Shown here: one piece after another, positions 1 to 11,912 of the stretch
Numbering within the stretch: position 1 is the stretch's first letter
How the letters are laid out: every line of letters starts with the position of its first letter
From: Cytospora piceicola
Taxonomy: Eukaryota; Ascomycota; Sordariomycetes; Diaporthales; Cytosporaceae
Assembly (NCBI GenBank): GCA_023375675.1
Contig: JALQBC010000035.1
Span: 310,001-374,000 of the forward strand
Length of the DNA: 64,000 nucleotides
Direction of reading: 5' to 3'
Translations under genes and position numbers: made by a program
Notes under the pieces: model-generated
Seen by the model: only the letters and a program-made list of their open reading frames with translations
What the model was told of the DNA's origin: nothing
Databases searched by the model: none

Positions 1-1043
1 CTCCTCATCTTCTCCACGAAAGCCTTCTTGTCCTCCGGAAACCTCTCCACGACCTCTGGCGGCGGTCCCACAGGGATCTTGTAGCATGCGACGCCGCAAG
101 TCGCGCAAAAGTGATCCTGGTTGAACCTGCGGCCGAAGGCGTACGCGGTCGTGCTGTCTTCACCGACGAGGAGGACCTGGTCGCGGTCTGGGTAGATGCT
201 GACGGCGGCCCGCCTTACGCAGATGCTGCAGTTGTCCTCTTTGATCTCGACTTGGGATAGTGGCGGCGTCTTGATTGAGAAGGCCACTGCTCCGCACTGG
301 CATGAGCCGGTGTATGTCTTGACGCTGTCCCCTTCGAGGTGTGTGGGAGGTTGGCGATCGAGCAGAGCCTGTGGAAGCTCTACTGGCCTCTCAGATACCA
401 CGGCTGCAGTTCTTTGTAAAGTTCTATGTGTTAGTTGGTTTCATGGGAGGTTGAAAGGAAGACTCGTGAAGTGGCACCGAGGACTTACTCTGCTTTCTCA
501 TACTCCAATTTGAACGGGTTTACGTCGAGTATGGTTCGAACCTACATCACTTACGTAAGTTCAAGCTCAGCGTCCATGGTGACAAGAATGTATAACTAAG
601 AATCTCACATTGATCCCGGCCTGACCCTCCAACGGACCGGCCTTATGTGTGCCGTAAAGACCTGTGCCACAGAAAGAACAAAACTGTGTATAGATTATTA
701 GCCACGAACCTATACACTACCTCAGAGGAGACTACCCCAGAAGAGAATACTCCGCGGATGGGGCACATACTTCATGGCTCAAGGCCTCAGTTTCAAACCC
801 AGCTAAAGTATCAACTCCTCCCCTGGTGTACTTGATGTCGCCAGGCTCTGGAAACGCCCAAAGGTAGCCCGACTTGTGGCAGAGACTACAATCGCAGCTT
901 ATGGCTCTCGTGATCTCAGGTAGTTGGACCTCGAATTGGTTCTTGCCGCAGTGACAGTTGCCTTGATAGGACACCAAGTCTGCGGCCTGGGTTCCGGGGA
1001 GCCGTGAGAGGCTCAGACCTGTCTCTTGCCGAGGGATTGGCAT
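1..1043 (-). CDS. Tandem GFA-domain protein (CENP-V/GFA zinc-binding fold), 3' end beyond window
   Basis: Four exons read on the minus strand: 1043-771, 683-609, 541-489 and 411 to the window edge; introns are 87, 67 and 77 bp with GT..AG ends. The first GFA domain has CHCG, CDCSLC and, after intron 1, FCSFCGTG. The second has CQCGA, NCSIC and FCATCG. Each set is the CxC..CxxC..CxxC zinc ligand pattern of the GFA fold, so the protein holds two complete modules. Intron 1 falls exactly before FCSFCGTG and restores the motif, which supports the model. GFA proteins are named after glutathione-dependent formaldehyde activation, but fungal members are mostly uncharacterised, so the substrate is unknown. 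The chosen ATG (MPIPRQ) is the nearest Met to the first domain; an in-frame upstream extension is possible. The reading frame is still open at base 1. Confidence 0.8.
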
Positions 1044-2441
1044 TGTGCTGTTTCGGAGTGCTTTTGATGGATCTTGACTCGGGAGATGGAAACGTGGTGA
1101 GAAAGTCTCCAAATACCTAGATACGTCACGATGAGAAGACAACCAAGAAGTCGAGATTGAGAAGTTCGGTAATCGGGAGTAATGACAAAAGAGGGATTCA
1201 GCTGAGTGTGGCGCAGCCAGCATCAGGGAACAACGTAAGGCAGAATCTAATCCTTTCGAGGACTACCGGCCTACTTTACGGCCCATTGGTTGCGTACGGG
1301 ACCATAAATGATTGGCACGGTTGGGCACCAACGTGAAAGCGGCCACATGCACGCTTACTTGCATTGTGCCGAAGTGGACTAGGTTGTATTCACAGGATAC
1401 AATGCAATTCTGTGGCTGGCACCGGATATGAGGTCGGGAAACCTGAAACGGACACGCGCAGTATACAGGTAATTATACTCAAGCACCTGCAGGCATGCGA
1501 ATGATTGTCAAGTTTATCCTGTTGTAGCATTCCACGCTTTAAGATGATAGTTTTCTGATACGCATATGACCTGTATAATAAAGAACAAGTTACCCACAAG
1601 TTGATTCTTCATCGGAAACACTACACTCCAAGCCAAGTTGACCTCTTTCGAGGGATTATCGATCGTGAACATTTGTGTTACCAAGTACGATAGTCTCGCA
1701 AGCCCGTTGAAGCCATCAGACAATGGGTTGTGTCAAAGATTGCTACCGGGCGCCGGCAAGACCTTTACAGAAGTCTCTTTAGAGGCAGCCGGCCATACTG
1801 CTCACTGTCTAGATTCCCACCGCAGGCCCCATCCCTTGACAAATCAACCTCGTCACCTGTTAGATCAGTTGAGTATATCAGCCGCAATTATAACTACACT
1901 GCTGGTTGTGGGTAACCACAGAGGGCAGCGATATTCAGTCCGGCCTGACGGACATCCTAAATACCAGGACATATCAGTCTTCGAGGTCGAAGCCTGGTCT
2001 GATACTTGAATGAATGCAATGTAGCCATCCCCACCTTCACATTAAAGCTAAGCCTTTTATTGACACCAGGCTCTGATTGTCCTGCTATATATTGAGGCTG
2101 AAAGTCGTGGGGGTGGAGAATTCCACCCATGCAAGTGAGACGACTGCAACCACCAACAAACTGTTTTGGTATGGTTGATTTCCTATATGGACAGCTGGGA
2201 GTGCTAGGTGGCACAACATGTCGCACAGGAATCAATAAGACCTGCCTGATTCTGCAAAGCAGCCGCAAACGCCTCTGCAGGTAACTACCCTACGGGTATA
2301 GAATTTTACAGCTGACACAGCAGGGGCCAAGAGAACGAAGGCATAAAGCCCCATTTCCTGCTGATTCCCTAAAAAAGGTTACTGTTTCTACTACTACGCT
2401 ACACAAAATACAACGACACTGGACTTTGTATAATCTTAATC
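1044..2441. other. Intergenic region, divergent promoters
   Basis: This 1.4 kb separates the divergently transcribed GFA and HET genes. The open frames here have no recognisable domain and no gene-like composition. A TATAAT-like stretch lies just upstream of the HET start, around 2428-2434. I see no RNA gene or repeat. Confidence 0.4.
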
Positions 2442-5367
2442 ATGGCAAACAAGCCAAGTTCGCCAGGCGGGCCGCGAATTTCCTGGATATTTGGCTTGCT
2501 ACCATATTCATCGGAGCCCAAGATTGCCGATAAACGACCGAGAGACGAGAGTGTTGACTACGAGTACGAAAGAGACGACCGCGATGATGCGACGGCGCAA
2601 TTGTGCAGTCGCTGTAAAGGCCTGGGTCTCACCGTTGAGCATTTCATAATCGAGCCAGCCAAGGAAGAGACTCCTCGACATTTTGGCCGCTATTCCGCCA
2701 ACTTGGGATCGACCAACTCGAATTTCTCTTTGAGGACTGGGAGATCCCCCGAGGTGTTTGCGACCTTGAATGATTTGAAGTCCGAGCGGGACTCGTGCGG
2801 CTTTTGCGACCTGGCCTCGAGGGCTATAGAGAGGTACGGCCGTCGGAACCTCGCAGCAACGACACCGTGCTCCCTGACCTGGCAGGTCGACGGTCGTGCT
2901 GGACCTGAGGATCCCGGCTATGGCGAAGGGCGTTTCAGGAAGGCCGTCAATAAAACCCGAAGACTCAAGCTCTCTTGGGGTGAAGACGAAAGCGAGGGGC
3001 AGGTGTACCTGGTACTCGCTGTTGCCCGGGCACGTCTGATGCTTCCCTGGGTATGATCCCCAAGTTTGGGCAGAGACGCACTCTCTAGGGCGCGAGTTCT
3101 CTGATCACACAGAGAAGCAGGCGCTTATGAGGGATTGGCTAGATATGTGTGTCCACGGGCATGGGGAGACTTGTTCCGACACGCACGGAACGAGCCGCGA
3201 CTTTCTGAAGCTTATTGATGAGACATATTTCGGGGTGATTGACGTCTTGGACATGCAACTAAAATCGCTACCAACGCTGCAACAGCCGGACGGTACTCGG
3301 TCCCCTGATAAGTATGTTGCCCTGAGCTATGTCTGGGGTAAAGGCTCCGAGAGAACTCGGTACGTCACGACAGCCGCAACAGTCTCGACTCACATAAAAC
3401 GTGGTGGTCTGGCAGCAGCATGGGCGAAGCTGCCCAGAACCATACAGGATGCCATCCTACTTGTGAACAGGCTCGGGCAGCGGTACTTATGGGTCGACTC
3501 ACTCTGTATCACCCAAGGCAATGAAATGTCATGGGAGAATAACGCAAAAGCCATGCACCTCATATACGGCCATGCATATTTCACCATATGTGCCGCCGAT
3601 GGTGATTCCGAGAGTGGCTTGAGGGCGGCATCAACCATGCTACGGGGCACACAATATCTTCGGAGTGCACATATCAATGGAGAGACCCAAGGTCAAGAAA
3701 AGTATGATGATTTGACACCAATGAGCACACAGTACGCTCGAGGTATTCGAATCTTGGTCACAAGACCGCTAGAGGTGGTGATACATGATTCGGAATGGAG
3801 CAAGCGAGCCTGGACTTTCCAGGAGCAGATATTGTCACGTCGATGCCTTATTTTTGCTGAAGGACGGGTATACTTTCAGTGTCGGCGTGCCGGTATCTCG
3901 GAAGACATTTGGACCGACAGCAACGGCAATGGATGGTCTCTGAACAGACCGACCTCACCGTTACAGTCACCAAGCTTGCTGAAGCGAAGACCTGTCTGGT
4001 TCTACATAAATTTCACGCGATCGTATACGAGTCGGTGTCTTACCATGGCCAAGGATATCCTTTCAGCATTTCAAGGTATCAAACGGCTTCTGGAGGATAG
4101 TATGGATCGTGAGGCATTCTTATTCGGTCTGCCAACTTCCCACTTCGATCTTGCCCTACTCTGGACTCCTACAAGAGCCTTGCGGCGCCGCAAAAAGACC
4201 AAGTCGCATCGATCTGGTGACTCGTATTGTACACAGGACGAGAATGGGAACTGTGCTTGTAAACTTGGGGACGTATATCTTGACGGGGTCAAGTTCCAGT
4301 TTCCGAGCTGGTCCTGGTGCGGCTGGATGGGTGACGAGGAGATGGGAAGCCAGATCAATTACGATGAAGCCTTACTAGAGGGATGCATGTCCAATGTTAG
4401 CAAATGGTTGGAAGACCGCACATGGATAATATGGTTTCTCCGGGATGACAAGGGGCATCTAAGACCTCTGAGGAACGATATTAACCGCACAAACCGGCCC
4501 GATGTCCACGAAGAAGACAGGTGGAAAGGCTATACTGGTAGACAAGCCTGGGAACCGGTCATTGAAGATACCAACTCGGAGACCGTGGCTCGGGAAGAGG
4601 TGGTCTCAACGAGGGACCGGAATGTTCGCTTTGCGGATAGCGAAGACAAGCCCAAGATAACAAGGACACAGAGATACGAGAACCTCGAGAAAGGAGAAAG
4701 GTCGCGGCTTATCAAATATCGCGTTGGGAATGGGGGCTATTTCCGTCCTGGAACGCTCCTGGAGCCAGAACACGGAGACAACCATGATCAAGGTCGTCCA
4801 TCAAGCCGTTTGCTCCAAAAGATCTCTGAAGATGTGGAGTTGAGAGGCGACATCGGTGCCATTATCCCTGAGAACCCATTCGGCACCATCAAAAGTCGCG
4901 AGCCATTCGCCGGGAAAGCAACAACAGAGGCGGACACTTCCTCTCAAGCCACTCTTCCGCAATATCTGCCCCTGCTTCAGTTCCGCACCCTTCTGAAGAA
5001 GCTCTACGTGTCAGCTCGCGATCCTTCCCGTTCGCCATCGTCAAACGGACTTTGTGTCTGTGATGTTGCCGATGACTGCGGGGACTGGTGCGGGTCTGTC
5101 ACGGTTCCTCTGATGTGGATGAAATACAACCAGAAGAAGCCCCTGGATTTCATCGCCATATCAGAAGCCAAGAGTTTCACCATGGACGAGTGTCCTGTGT
5201 GGACGTATTACGTACCCAAGGAGAGAGGAGAGTCACAGTGGGATCTATTCTACGTCTTGCTGCTTGAGCGTCATGAGGAGCACTGTTGGTGGGAACGTGT
5301 AGCACTTGGCAAGGTGTTCAAGGCAGCATTTGAAACTGCAGATTTGGCTGAGATACAGCTGGGTTGA
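2442..5367 (+). CDS. HET-domain (heterokaryon incompatibility) protein 1
   Basis: Two exons, 2442-3050 and 3121-5367, give about 951 aa. The 70-bp intron has donor GTATGA, branch site CTGAT at 3101-3105 and acceptor AAGCAG. Without it the frame is broken between the two halves. The N-terminal part has a Cys-pair region (CSRCKGLGL, CGFCDLA) common ahead of HET domains. The HET domain shows its signature blocks: YVALSYVWG near residue 268, RYLWVDSLCITQ near 330, and RAWTFQEQILSRRCLIF near 430. A C-terminal region of about 450 aa has no domain I recognise. HET proteins trigger growth arrest or cell death on contact between unlike individuals, but most family members have no known partner. It faces the GFA gene head to head. 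Confidence 0.85.
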
Positions 5368-5942
5368 AAACCTTATGTCTCTCTGACAACGTTGTGTGTT
5401 TTGGATTGGATAAGGATAGACATGTTGCCTCTCACAGCCTTCCGAATGTCGTTTCGAACCCTGACATAAGGTTTGCTCTTCACGCTTGAGGTTGCTTCTA
5501 TCGTGGAGAAACATTGGAAAGGTTGTATCCAACCTCCGCCCCTCCATCCAACGATCTGCAACTCACTGCCCAGCTTTCATGCAATGGCACCTTCATGCGA
5601 CGGGCCAAGCCGAGAGAGGCAGGTCGTCGTCTCCGGCTAAGATCCGGGCCCGGCGTGAATTGTGGGTATAACTCAAAACGAGCTTTTCATTGGCCTATAT
5701 GACAAATGAAATGCCGGGGGTAAAGGGGCATAGATGGAGCCGGACCATGAACCTTCGGAGCTGAACGGAGATCGCTTCGGAATCGAGGCTTGAATATTTT
5801 CATGGCCAAGGGCTGTTATATAACGAGGATGGTTCTATTACTTGTTGGCGACTTTTTTTCGGCACTCGACTCCCATTCCACTCACTACCTGGCACCCACT
5901 CAGTCTTTCATTTGACAAATAGTCTTTCACTTTTTGCCCACA
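5368..5942. other. Intergenic region, promoter of the SurE-like gene
   Basis: 575 bp with no convincing gene. It carries a clear TATA element (annotated separately) and a pyrimidine-rich stretch before the start codon at 5943. Confidence 0.4.
5817..5823 (+). promoter_or_regulatory. TATA box of the SurE-like phosphatase gene
   Basis: TATATAA lies 120 bp upstream of the ATG at 5943, a spacing that fits a fungal core promoter with a moderate 5' leader. Confidence 0.5.
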
Positions 5943-6927
5943 ATGGGTGTCCGTTCATTCTTCCAAATAGCCTCAGTGGCGGCGTTGGCCGTAGGAGGCA
6001 GCCAGGGATTACGCATCATTCAATCCAACGACGACGGATGGGCAGAGTTGTACCTACGTTCATTCTACGACGCCCTGTCCAGCTCGGGCCACGATGTCGT
6101 GGTCTCAGCTCCCGCCGAGAACAAATCCGGCAGAGGTACAGCTCCCTCCCCCCTGATGATCTCGGACACTATCCATCACCCATGACTGACACGATGCGAC
6201 AGGCAAGCTGGACGTGGACCCAGAGCCTCGCACGGCTGCTTGCGAGTACGACAGCTGCCCGGCAGACACCGACGCCGCGACGGGCACCAACGCCACCGAC
6301 GCCCGGTTCAACTGGGTCAACTCGTACCCGGCCACGTCGATGCGCTACGGCATCAACTCCATCGGCCCCGGCGTCTGGGGCGGCGAGGCCCCCGAGTTCG
6401 CCGTCGCGGGGCCCAACGTGGGCTCGAACCTGTACCTCCAGAACCACTTCTCTGGCACCGTGGGCGCCGCGTGCTACGCGGCCGGGACTGCCGGCATCCC
6501 GGCCATCGCCTTCTCCGGCCTGACGGAGGACAGGCTGGCGTGGGACACGACGCCCGTCCCCGAGAGCAGCCTGTTGTACGCCGACCTCGCCCTCAACCTG
6601 ACGAACGCGCTCATCGATTCCGGCGCGCCGTACCTGCCGGACGGGATCTTCCTGAACGTCAACTTCCCCAAGGTCGAGGGCGACTGCACCGCGGCGGGCG
6701 CGTTCAACTTTGTCATGAGCAGGATCGACCCCCGGACTATCCTCTCGTCTGCTGATGTCGATACCTGTGGGGGCACTGCCCTCCCCACAGAGTTGAGTGT
6801 TGTGGAGTCGGATGGATGTTATGTCTCGGTTAGCGTTGGGCAGTGCAGTGACAAGACGACTGCCGATGCGGCAAACCAGGGCATTGTCTTGAAGAAGCTC
6901 GACAGTCTCTTGACTTGCTTGCCTTAG
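5943..6927 (+). CDS. Secreted SurE-like phosphatase/nucleotidase
   Basis: Two exons, 5943-6135 and 6203-6927, encode 305 aa; the 67-bp intron splits the Gly codon in SGRGKLDVD. The N-terminus is a hydrophobic signal peptide of about 22 residues. RIIQSNDDGWAE follows at once, with Asp30-Asp31 in the place of the metal-binding Asp pair of SurE (consensus NDDG). Further SurE-like features are VVSAPAENKSG and, later, GPNVGSN. SurE proteins are metal-dependent phosphomonoesterases acting on nucleotides; secreted fungal versions are usually annotated as acid phosphatases. The substrate cannot be told from sequence. The GC-rich second exon has very high third-position GC, consistent with good expression. 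Confidence 0.85.
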
Positions 6928-7101
6928 TGGACACAGGAGGGTGGGCGATGCTTCGTGAGGGGAGATGTCAGGACGAGGGCACCAACAGGCTTGTTTATAC
7001 AGCATCCAGACGAATTTTGATGTACCGGTACATATCAATTCTTCAATTTCTGCAATGACACTCAACCAACCACTCGCTGTGGTTACTCAACTACCAATAC
7101 T

Positions 7102-7575
7102 CTACAGACCCTTCGCACTGCTCTTTTTGCTTATGTCTCCCAACAAGTCCGACAGAATCATGACCTTGGAGATCGGGTCGATCCCGTCGGTGAATGGTTT
7201 TTGTAGTGTGCTCTTCTGTCCGGTATTCTCAGCTGAGGCACCCTCAATCTCTCCGGACTCGTGGGCGTCGTCGGCAACCGAGCCACTTGCTACCCATATG
7301 CCCTCATGCTGACTGCTCGGAGCGTATTTTGGTGTTGGATTTTGCCAGGACTTACTCCAGTCAACCTTGCATAGTGGGAATGTATGCCCCTTTATGCGAC
7401 ACAACGCTACATCTCTTCCACCACACCAGCATCGGCCTTCGGAGGCATCAATGATTTCAAATTCGGCTTCATCTTTGTTGCCACCGTCGTCTGCGCTGAC
7501 CACAGTCCATTCTTTGTCCTCGTCACCGCCTGTCTGTGGCTCAGCACGCTGGCTGTGATCCTTGGAGGGACTCAT
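7102..7575 (-). CDS. Small acidic protein of unknown function
   Basis: A single open frame of 157 aa starting MSPSKDHSQ. The frame runs further upstream to 7689, but its first codon there is GTG, so the ATG at 7575 is preferred. The protein is rich in Asp/Glu and Ser, with a central Cys-containing block (GRCWCGGRDVALCRIKGH) that might bind metal. No signal peptide or membrane segment is seen in the chosen model. It is convergent with the SurE-like gene, whose stop lies 174 bp away. I do not recognise a family; this could be a lineage-specific gene or a chance open frame. Confidence 0.45.
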   Translation of the reverse strand: MSPSKDHSQRAEPQTGGDEDKEWTVVSADDGGNKDEAEFEIIDASEGRCWCGGRDVALCRIKGHTFPLCKVDWSKSWQNPTPKYAPSSQHEGIWVASGSVADDAHESGEIEGASAENTGQKSTLQKPFTDGIDPISKVMILSDLLGDISKKSSAKGL

Positions 7576-8188
7576 CTCGTCGAGTTTGGCGTATTGCTTG
7601 AAGGATACGATCTCTACATATAACGCAATAATTAACGCAATAAAGCTTCTGGTGGGACATTCTAGCAGGAATTTATACTGGCGGTTCACAAGTAAACCAC
7701 CGATTAACTTATGACTTCAGGAGTAGTCGCACATGGAGGCTTGTGTCATTTTGACATCTGAGGATTGATTGCTAAGTCACTCGGTGCAATTGTCCTCCTG
7801 GAAAATTGTCATGATGACTCTTGCTGAGCTGCCAGACCAACATGCAAGCCTTTCAGATGAAGTGTAAAGTAGTCGTCTGCTAATGTGTATGCTTCGAGTC
7901 CAGAGCTGAATGCAATCTGACATGGAATTGACGAGAAAGCATAGTGACTCAATAAACTTCTGCTTGTAGAGTTATGCTAGTAAATAAACCTGGTTCGATG
8001 GCGAATGACAATTTGGTGCGTAACGTAGCATCAGAGTTCACTCAATGGGCGGATTTATCCGCCGTGAGGCGGCGAAGGTTTGATCATATTCATTCTAATA
8101 TTCAGCAGCACCATGTCCTCGGTCCCACCTCTCCTTCTCCTCAACAAAACCAAACACAATCCTTTCTCAACCGTCCCATCACCTACCA
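7576..8188. other. Intergenic region
   Basis: About 610 bp between two minus-strand genes: the 3' flank of the decarboxylase and the promoter side of the small acidic protein. I see no gene, RNA or repeat here. Confidence 0.4.
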
Positions 8189-11100
8189 CTAATGGTGCTC
8201 GCAGGCGGGGTCCATATTGACCTCCTTCCAATCCGCGTATACGGTGGTGCCCAAGGTGATCTCTCCCCTGGCGACGGGCTGGGCATCCCCACTCCTCGAG
8301 TCGGCCAAGCTGTTGTACACAGAGACCCTGTGCTTGGCGCTCGGCTCGAAAGATAAGCCGGGGATCTTCACCATGTCTAGCTGTCCTTGGCTGTTGGTGG
8401 GCCTGATTCGCCACGTCCCTCGTTAGAAAACAGAAGCCCCTTGCGGCGTGTGAGTTTGGGGGGGGGGGGGAGGTGGCAAGGACACTTACAGTGGCTGCAT
8501 GGCCTTCTCGAACACGGTATCAAACACGGCCACCACGCCCTTGGAGAGCTGCTCCTCGGTGAGCTCGGGCTGCACGGCGACGGACACGCAGTCGGCGTTG
8601 AGCTGGGCATTGGGCGACGCCTTGAGCACGTGGTCGACGTGGTGCTCCCCCGCGCCCCCGTAGAGGTAGAACGGCATCCTGTCCGGGTACGCGGCGTCGA
8701 GGTTCTCGAGCGCCATGGACTCGCGCACGACGACGCGGACGTTGGTCAGCTCGAACTCGGCCAGCGGCGGCGCGTCGGGCGCGGGGATGCCCTCGTCCAT
8801 GCGCACGCGCACGGAGGCGCCCGGCTCGAGCATGCCCTCGAGGACCTCGGGCGCCGTGTTGGCCACGGTGTAGAACTTGTCCGGGTTCTCCCTCCGCAGC
8901 TTGCGGTACTGGTCCTTGGCGGCGGGGGCCAGGTCTGCCGCGAGGACGAGCTGCCAGCGGTGGTTGGCCATGTTGAACATGGGGAGGTGGACGAGGAAGA
9001 CCTGCTCTATGCCCTGCATCACGAAGCCGTGGATGGACTTTGTGATCTTGTTGCGTAGGATGCAGTGCTGTCGTGCGCATCCAAAGTGTCAGCCCTTGGA
9101 TCCGTGTCCACGGCAAGGGGTGGTTGGGGGCAAGAGGAAAGAGGAGCAAAGCTCGACCCAAGTCATACCTGAACTTCTTCTTCGGCAACCTTCCTAAACG
9201 ACTCAGCAAGCTCGCTGAGGAAGGGAGAGTCGGTTGGCCATGGGCTCATGGTCACATTAGAGAGGAACGTAAGGTCGCCGCGTGCTCCCCGCCCACTTCC
9301 GTCGTCCAGCTGGAGGCGTCGCTTGTAGTGCTGCAGGCACGAGCCGTATTCCTTCTCGCCGAACCTGGACTGCGTCAGGAACAGGGGCTTCTCTGTGACG
9401 TCGTCGTCCATAGAGGTGACCGAGAGGCGCTTAAAGATGCGCTCGTTGAGGTAGTTTGCCTCGACCTGGGCCAGTTTGGTTAGCAATGGTGTGCAACCCC
9501 CATATCATCCACATGCCGCCGCTCTGAACCTACCACGTTCCGGTTGGGCTTGCCATCGATCTTGAAGTTGCAGGCAAAGGCGTTGATCATGAGATCACCG
9601 CCCAGCTCCTTGAGGAGTTCGACGGCCTCCTCGTCATTCATAAGGTCCTCGTTGCTCACTCCCAGAATTCTCTTCCGGATGTAGTCCTTCTGCTCCTCAA
9701 TTTTCTTCTGGTCTTCCCCTTGCCTCTCCGCAGGGAGTCGGATAAGTGGGACGACAATTAGGTCGGAGTCGGGCGATGTGAGGGTGGCCCAGTGGCAATA
9801 CAGCTACGAAGCGTCGACCTGGGAGTCAGCCTTTATCATCCCGCACCCAGGGTCTTTTGCACTAGGCTCAGAATATTTACTGACCTTGGTGCACGTGAAG
9901 ACGGCTTCTCCGAGCAGTCTTCCGTATCCATCCTGGTGGAGCCCCAGCGTCTTGTGTGTGAGCCAGGTGGCAACCGCCGACGCCCCGGGTTTGCTGCCCT
10001 CGACGCCGTAGACGCCCATGCTCCCAGTGTCATCGCCGGCGTGGTACACTATGGGACTAGTCCAGGTGATGAGGTACCTCATGCGTGCGTCGCGGTAGCA
10101 GAGGCCGCCGGCAGGGTAGTTGATATAGCCTGATCTATTGGTACGAGTAAGCACATATGAATCATGGTTGAGCAACCTTTCTCCGTTCATCATCTCTCCA
10201 TATGTTCAGGGGCTTACTTGTGCGGGTCAATGGTAATGCTGTCGGCGCTACCCAGCGCCTGGAGCTGCTCCTTCGTATACGGCTTCAGGGCCAGGGTCGG
10301 GACGTAAGGCAGGGGCAAGGCCATCCCGGTGGGCAACATAGACGCAAAATAGCCGCCCCAGGCAGCATCGGCGTGGATGGCGAACGACAGGCCTCTCTGC
10401 TCGTACTCGCTGCGCAGGCGGACAAGCTCGGCGATGGGATCACAGGCGCCATGCTCGGTCGAACCGATGATGGCCACGCCGCCAAACAGGGGCGTGCGCT
10501 CGTTTTCGTCCTCAGGCGCGATGCAGGCATCGAGATGTTTCCTGAGGTCGGCAATGTCCATGCGCGCGTCGTCGTCAACCTGGATGTTGATGAAACAGGC
10601 GGAGCCGAGGCCGGCGATGGCTGGTTATACGTTCTCGGCGTCAGGATACAGGGTGGGTTTTCCAGAATCGGGGGGGGGGGGGCGAAGCACTCACCTCCAC
10701 CCTTGGGCCATGAGTAGTGTTTCGTCGTGCTAATAAGGAACTTGGGCGACTTCTTGATGCTAAACCTCTTCTCCAGCTCGTCCTTGCCGAGGGTCTGGAT
10801 TAGATATTCGTTGAGCGCGGTCTGCAGGAATGCCGGGGAGATGCTGTACTCGGTGGCAAGGCGGGTCGGGAGATTGAGAACGGTGGACGGCTTCAGGTTT
10901 AGCAGCTCCCAGGTCGAGAGCTCGCCGAATGGCTTCTTAGTCCCCTGGCAGTTCTCGACGAGGAAGGGCGGCTCTGCGTCGACGAGAAACCGGAGAGGAC
11001 CCTCGTCGCCCATGGCCAGCTTGAGGGATAGCGGGTAGAACTTGAGGGCCCGGGCTGTGAACACGTGGATGAGCCGCGGCTCGGCGGGCCAGAAGGAGAG

Positions 11101-11781
11101 GCGCGGAAGACTTACTAGCCCATATAGCTTCGAGGTTGGCCACAGAGCCGTCCTACTGGGTGTCAGTGCGATTCCAGGTCTTGCGGGCTCCCCACTCGTC
11201 CGCTTCACTCTCGCTCTCAACTTACACATGTTATGTGACCCCATCCAGGGAAGTCACCATGGACGCTATAACCCAGCATCTGGCAGAGCTGCATCCCGAC
11301 ATCCTTCTCCAGGGCAGTGGTGAAGGGACTGGCCTCGGTGGCGACATTGTTGGGATTATACATCATCGACGCCATGTCTGCATCACGTGGCGAGGTGTTA
11401 TTCAATTGTACACGACAGGGAATGACACCGGAGGCACTCCGGAAGGAACTTACATCCAATCATGCTCGACATTGCCGTATCCATGTTCATGTGAGCGTTG
11501 TATCGAGGCGACCAGAACGGGATGGAGTGGGTAGCCAGGCCCTTGGATAGATCCTTGACATCGTCCCATAGCTGAGCAATGCTCTCCTTGAAACCTTCGG
11601 TGGCCCTCATCTCAGCCGTGATGAAGGCTGGGTCGTCCTTGTAGATGGACTCGCGTGCCACCCTCTGGTCATCCAGGATATGGGCGAAGAATTCCTTGAG
11701 TAGGTCGAAGTTCTCGGCCCGCGGGCCCAGAAACCAGGAGCCGACCCTGGCGTGCTCGAGTCTGTGGTCCACGTTGGCCAT
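8189..11781 (-). CDS. PLP-dependent group II decarboxylase (aromatic amino acid/glutamate type) with long C-terminal extension
   Basis: Ten exons read from 11781: 11781-11454, 11377-11226, 11152-11116, 11054-10695, 10620-10218, 10134-9885, 9803-9534, 9465-9169, 9067-8490, 8402-8189. They sum to 962 aa with every phase closing. Family marks are YNPNNVATEASP, DGSVANLEAIW, HADAAWGGYF (PLP ring contact) and SITIDPHK, where Lys427 is the Schiff-base lysine, split by an intron. YCHWATLTSPDSDLIVVP follows further on. Classical members are about 480 aa with the lysine near 300; this one has extra sequence at both ends and more than 350 residues beyond the usual domain. Likely reaction: decarboxylation of an L-amino acid to an amine; tyrosine or a related aromatic substrate is a guess. 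Two introns carry C13 tracts on the coding strand. Confidence 0.9.
8458..8470. repeat. G13 homopolymer (C13 on the coding strand) inside the last decarboxylase intron
   Basis: Thirteen consecutive G within intron 8403-8489. On the transcript this is a C13 tract upstream of the CTAAC branch site. Confidence 0.9.
10670..10682. repeat. G13 homopolymer (C13 on the coding strand) inside a second decarboxylase intron
   Basis: Thirteen consecutive G within intron 10621-10694. In the transcript it starts about a dozen bases after the donor site. Confidence 0.9.
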
Positions 11782-11904
11782 GGTTGTAAGTTGTGTTGGG
11801 GGATGGAGGGCGCGTTGATGTTAATGATGCTATGGAGGTTGGACCGGCGGGTGGCTGGGTTTAATATGCCTTGATCTGAAGAGGTATGAGACCTGCCTGC
11901 CCGG

Positions 11905-11912
11905 TATATATA
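11905..11912 (-). promoter_or_regulatory. TATA box of the decarboxylase gene
   Basis: TATATATA sits 124-131 bp upstream of the ATG at 11781 on the minus strand. The motif is palindromic, so direction is inferred from the gene. Confidence 0.45.

Noticed and set aside
1741..1770. GAGKT-like peptide in a plus-strand frame
   Set aside because: Looks like a P-loop in isolation but lies in a short frame with no other NTPase motif.
8387..9058. Long plus-strand frame (223 aa) opposite the decarboxylase
   Set aside because: Antisense shadow produced by high GC at third codon positions of the real gene.
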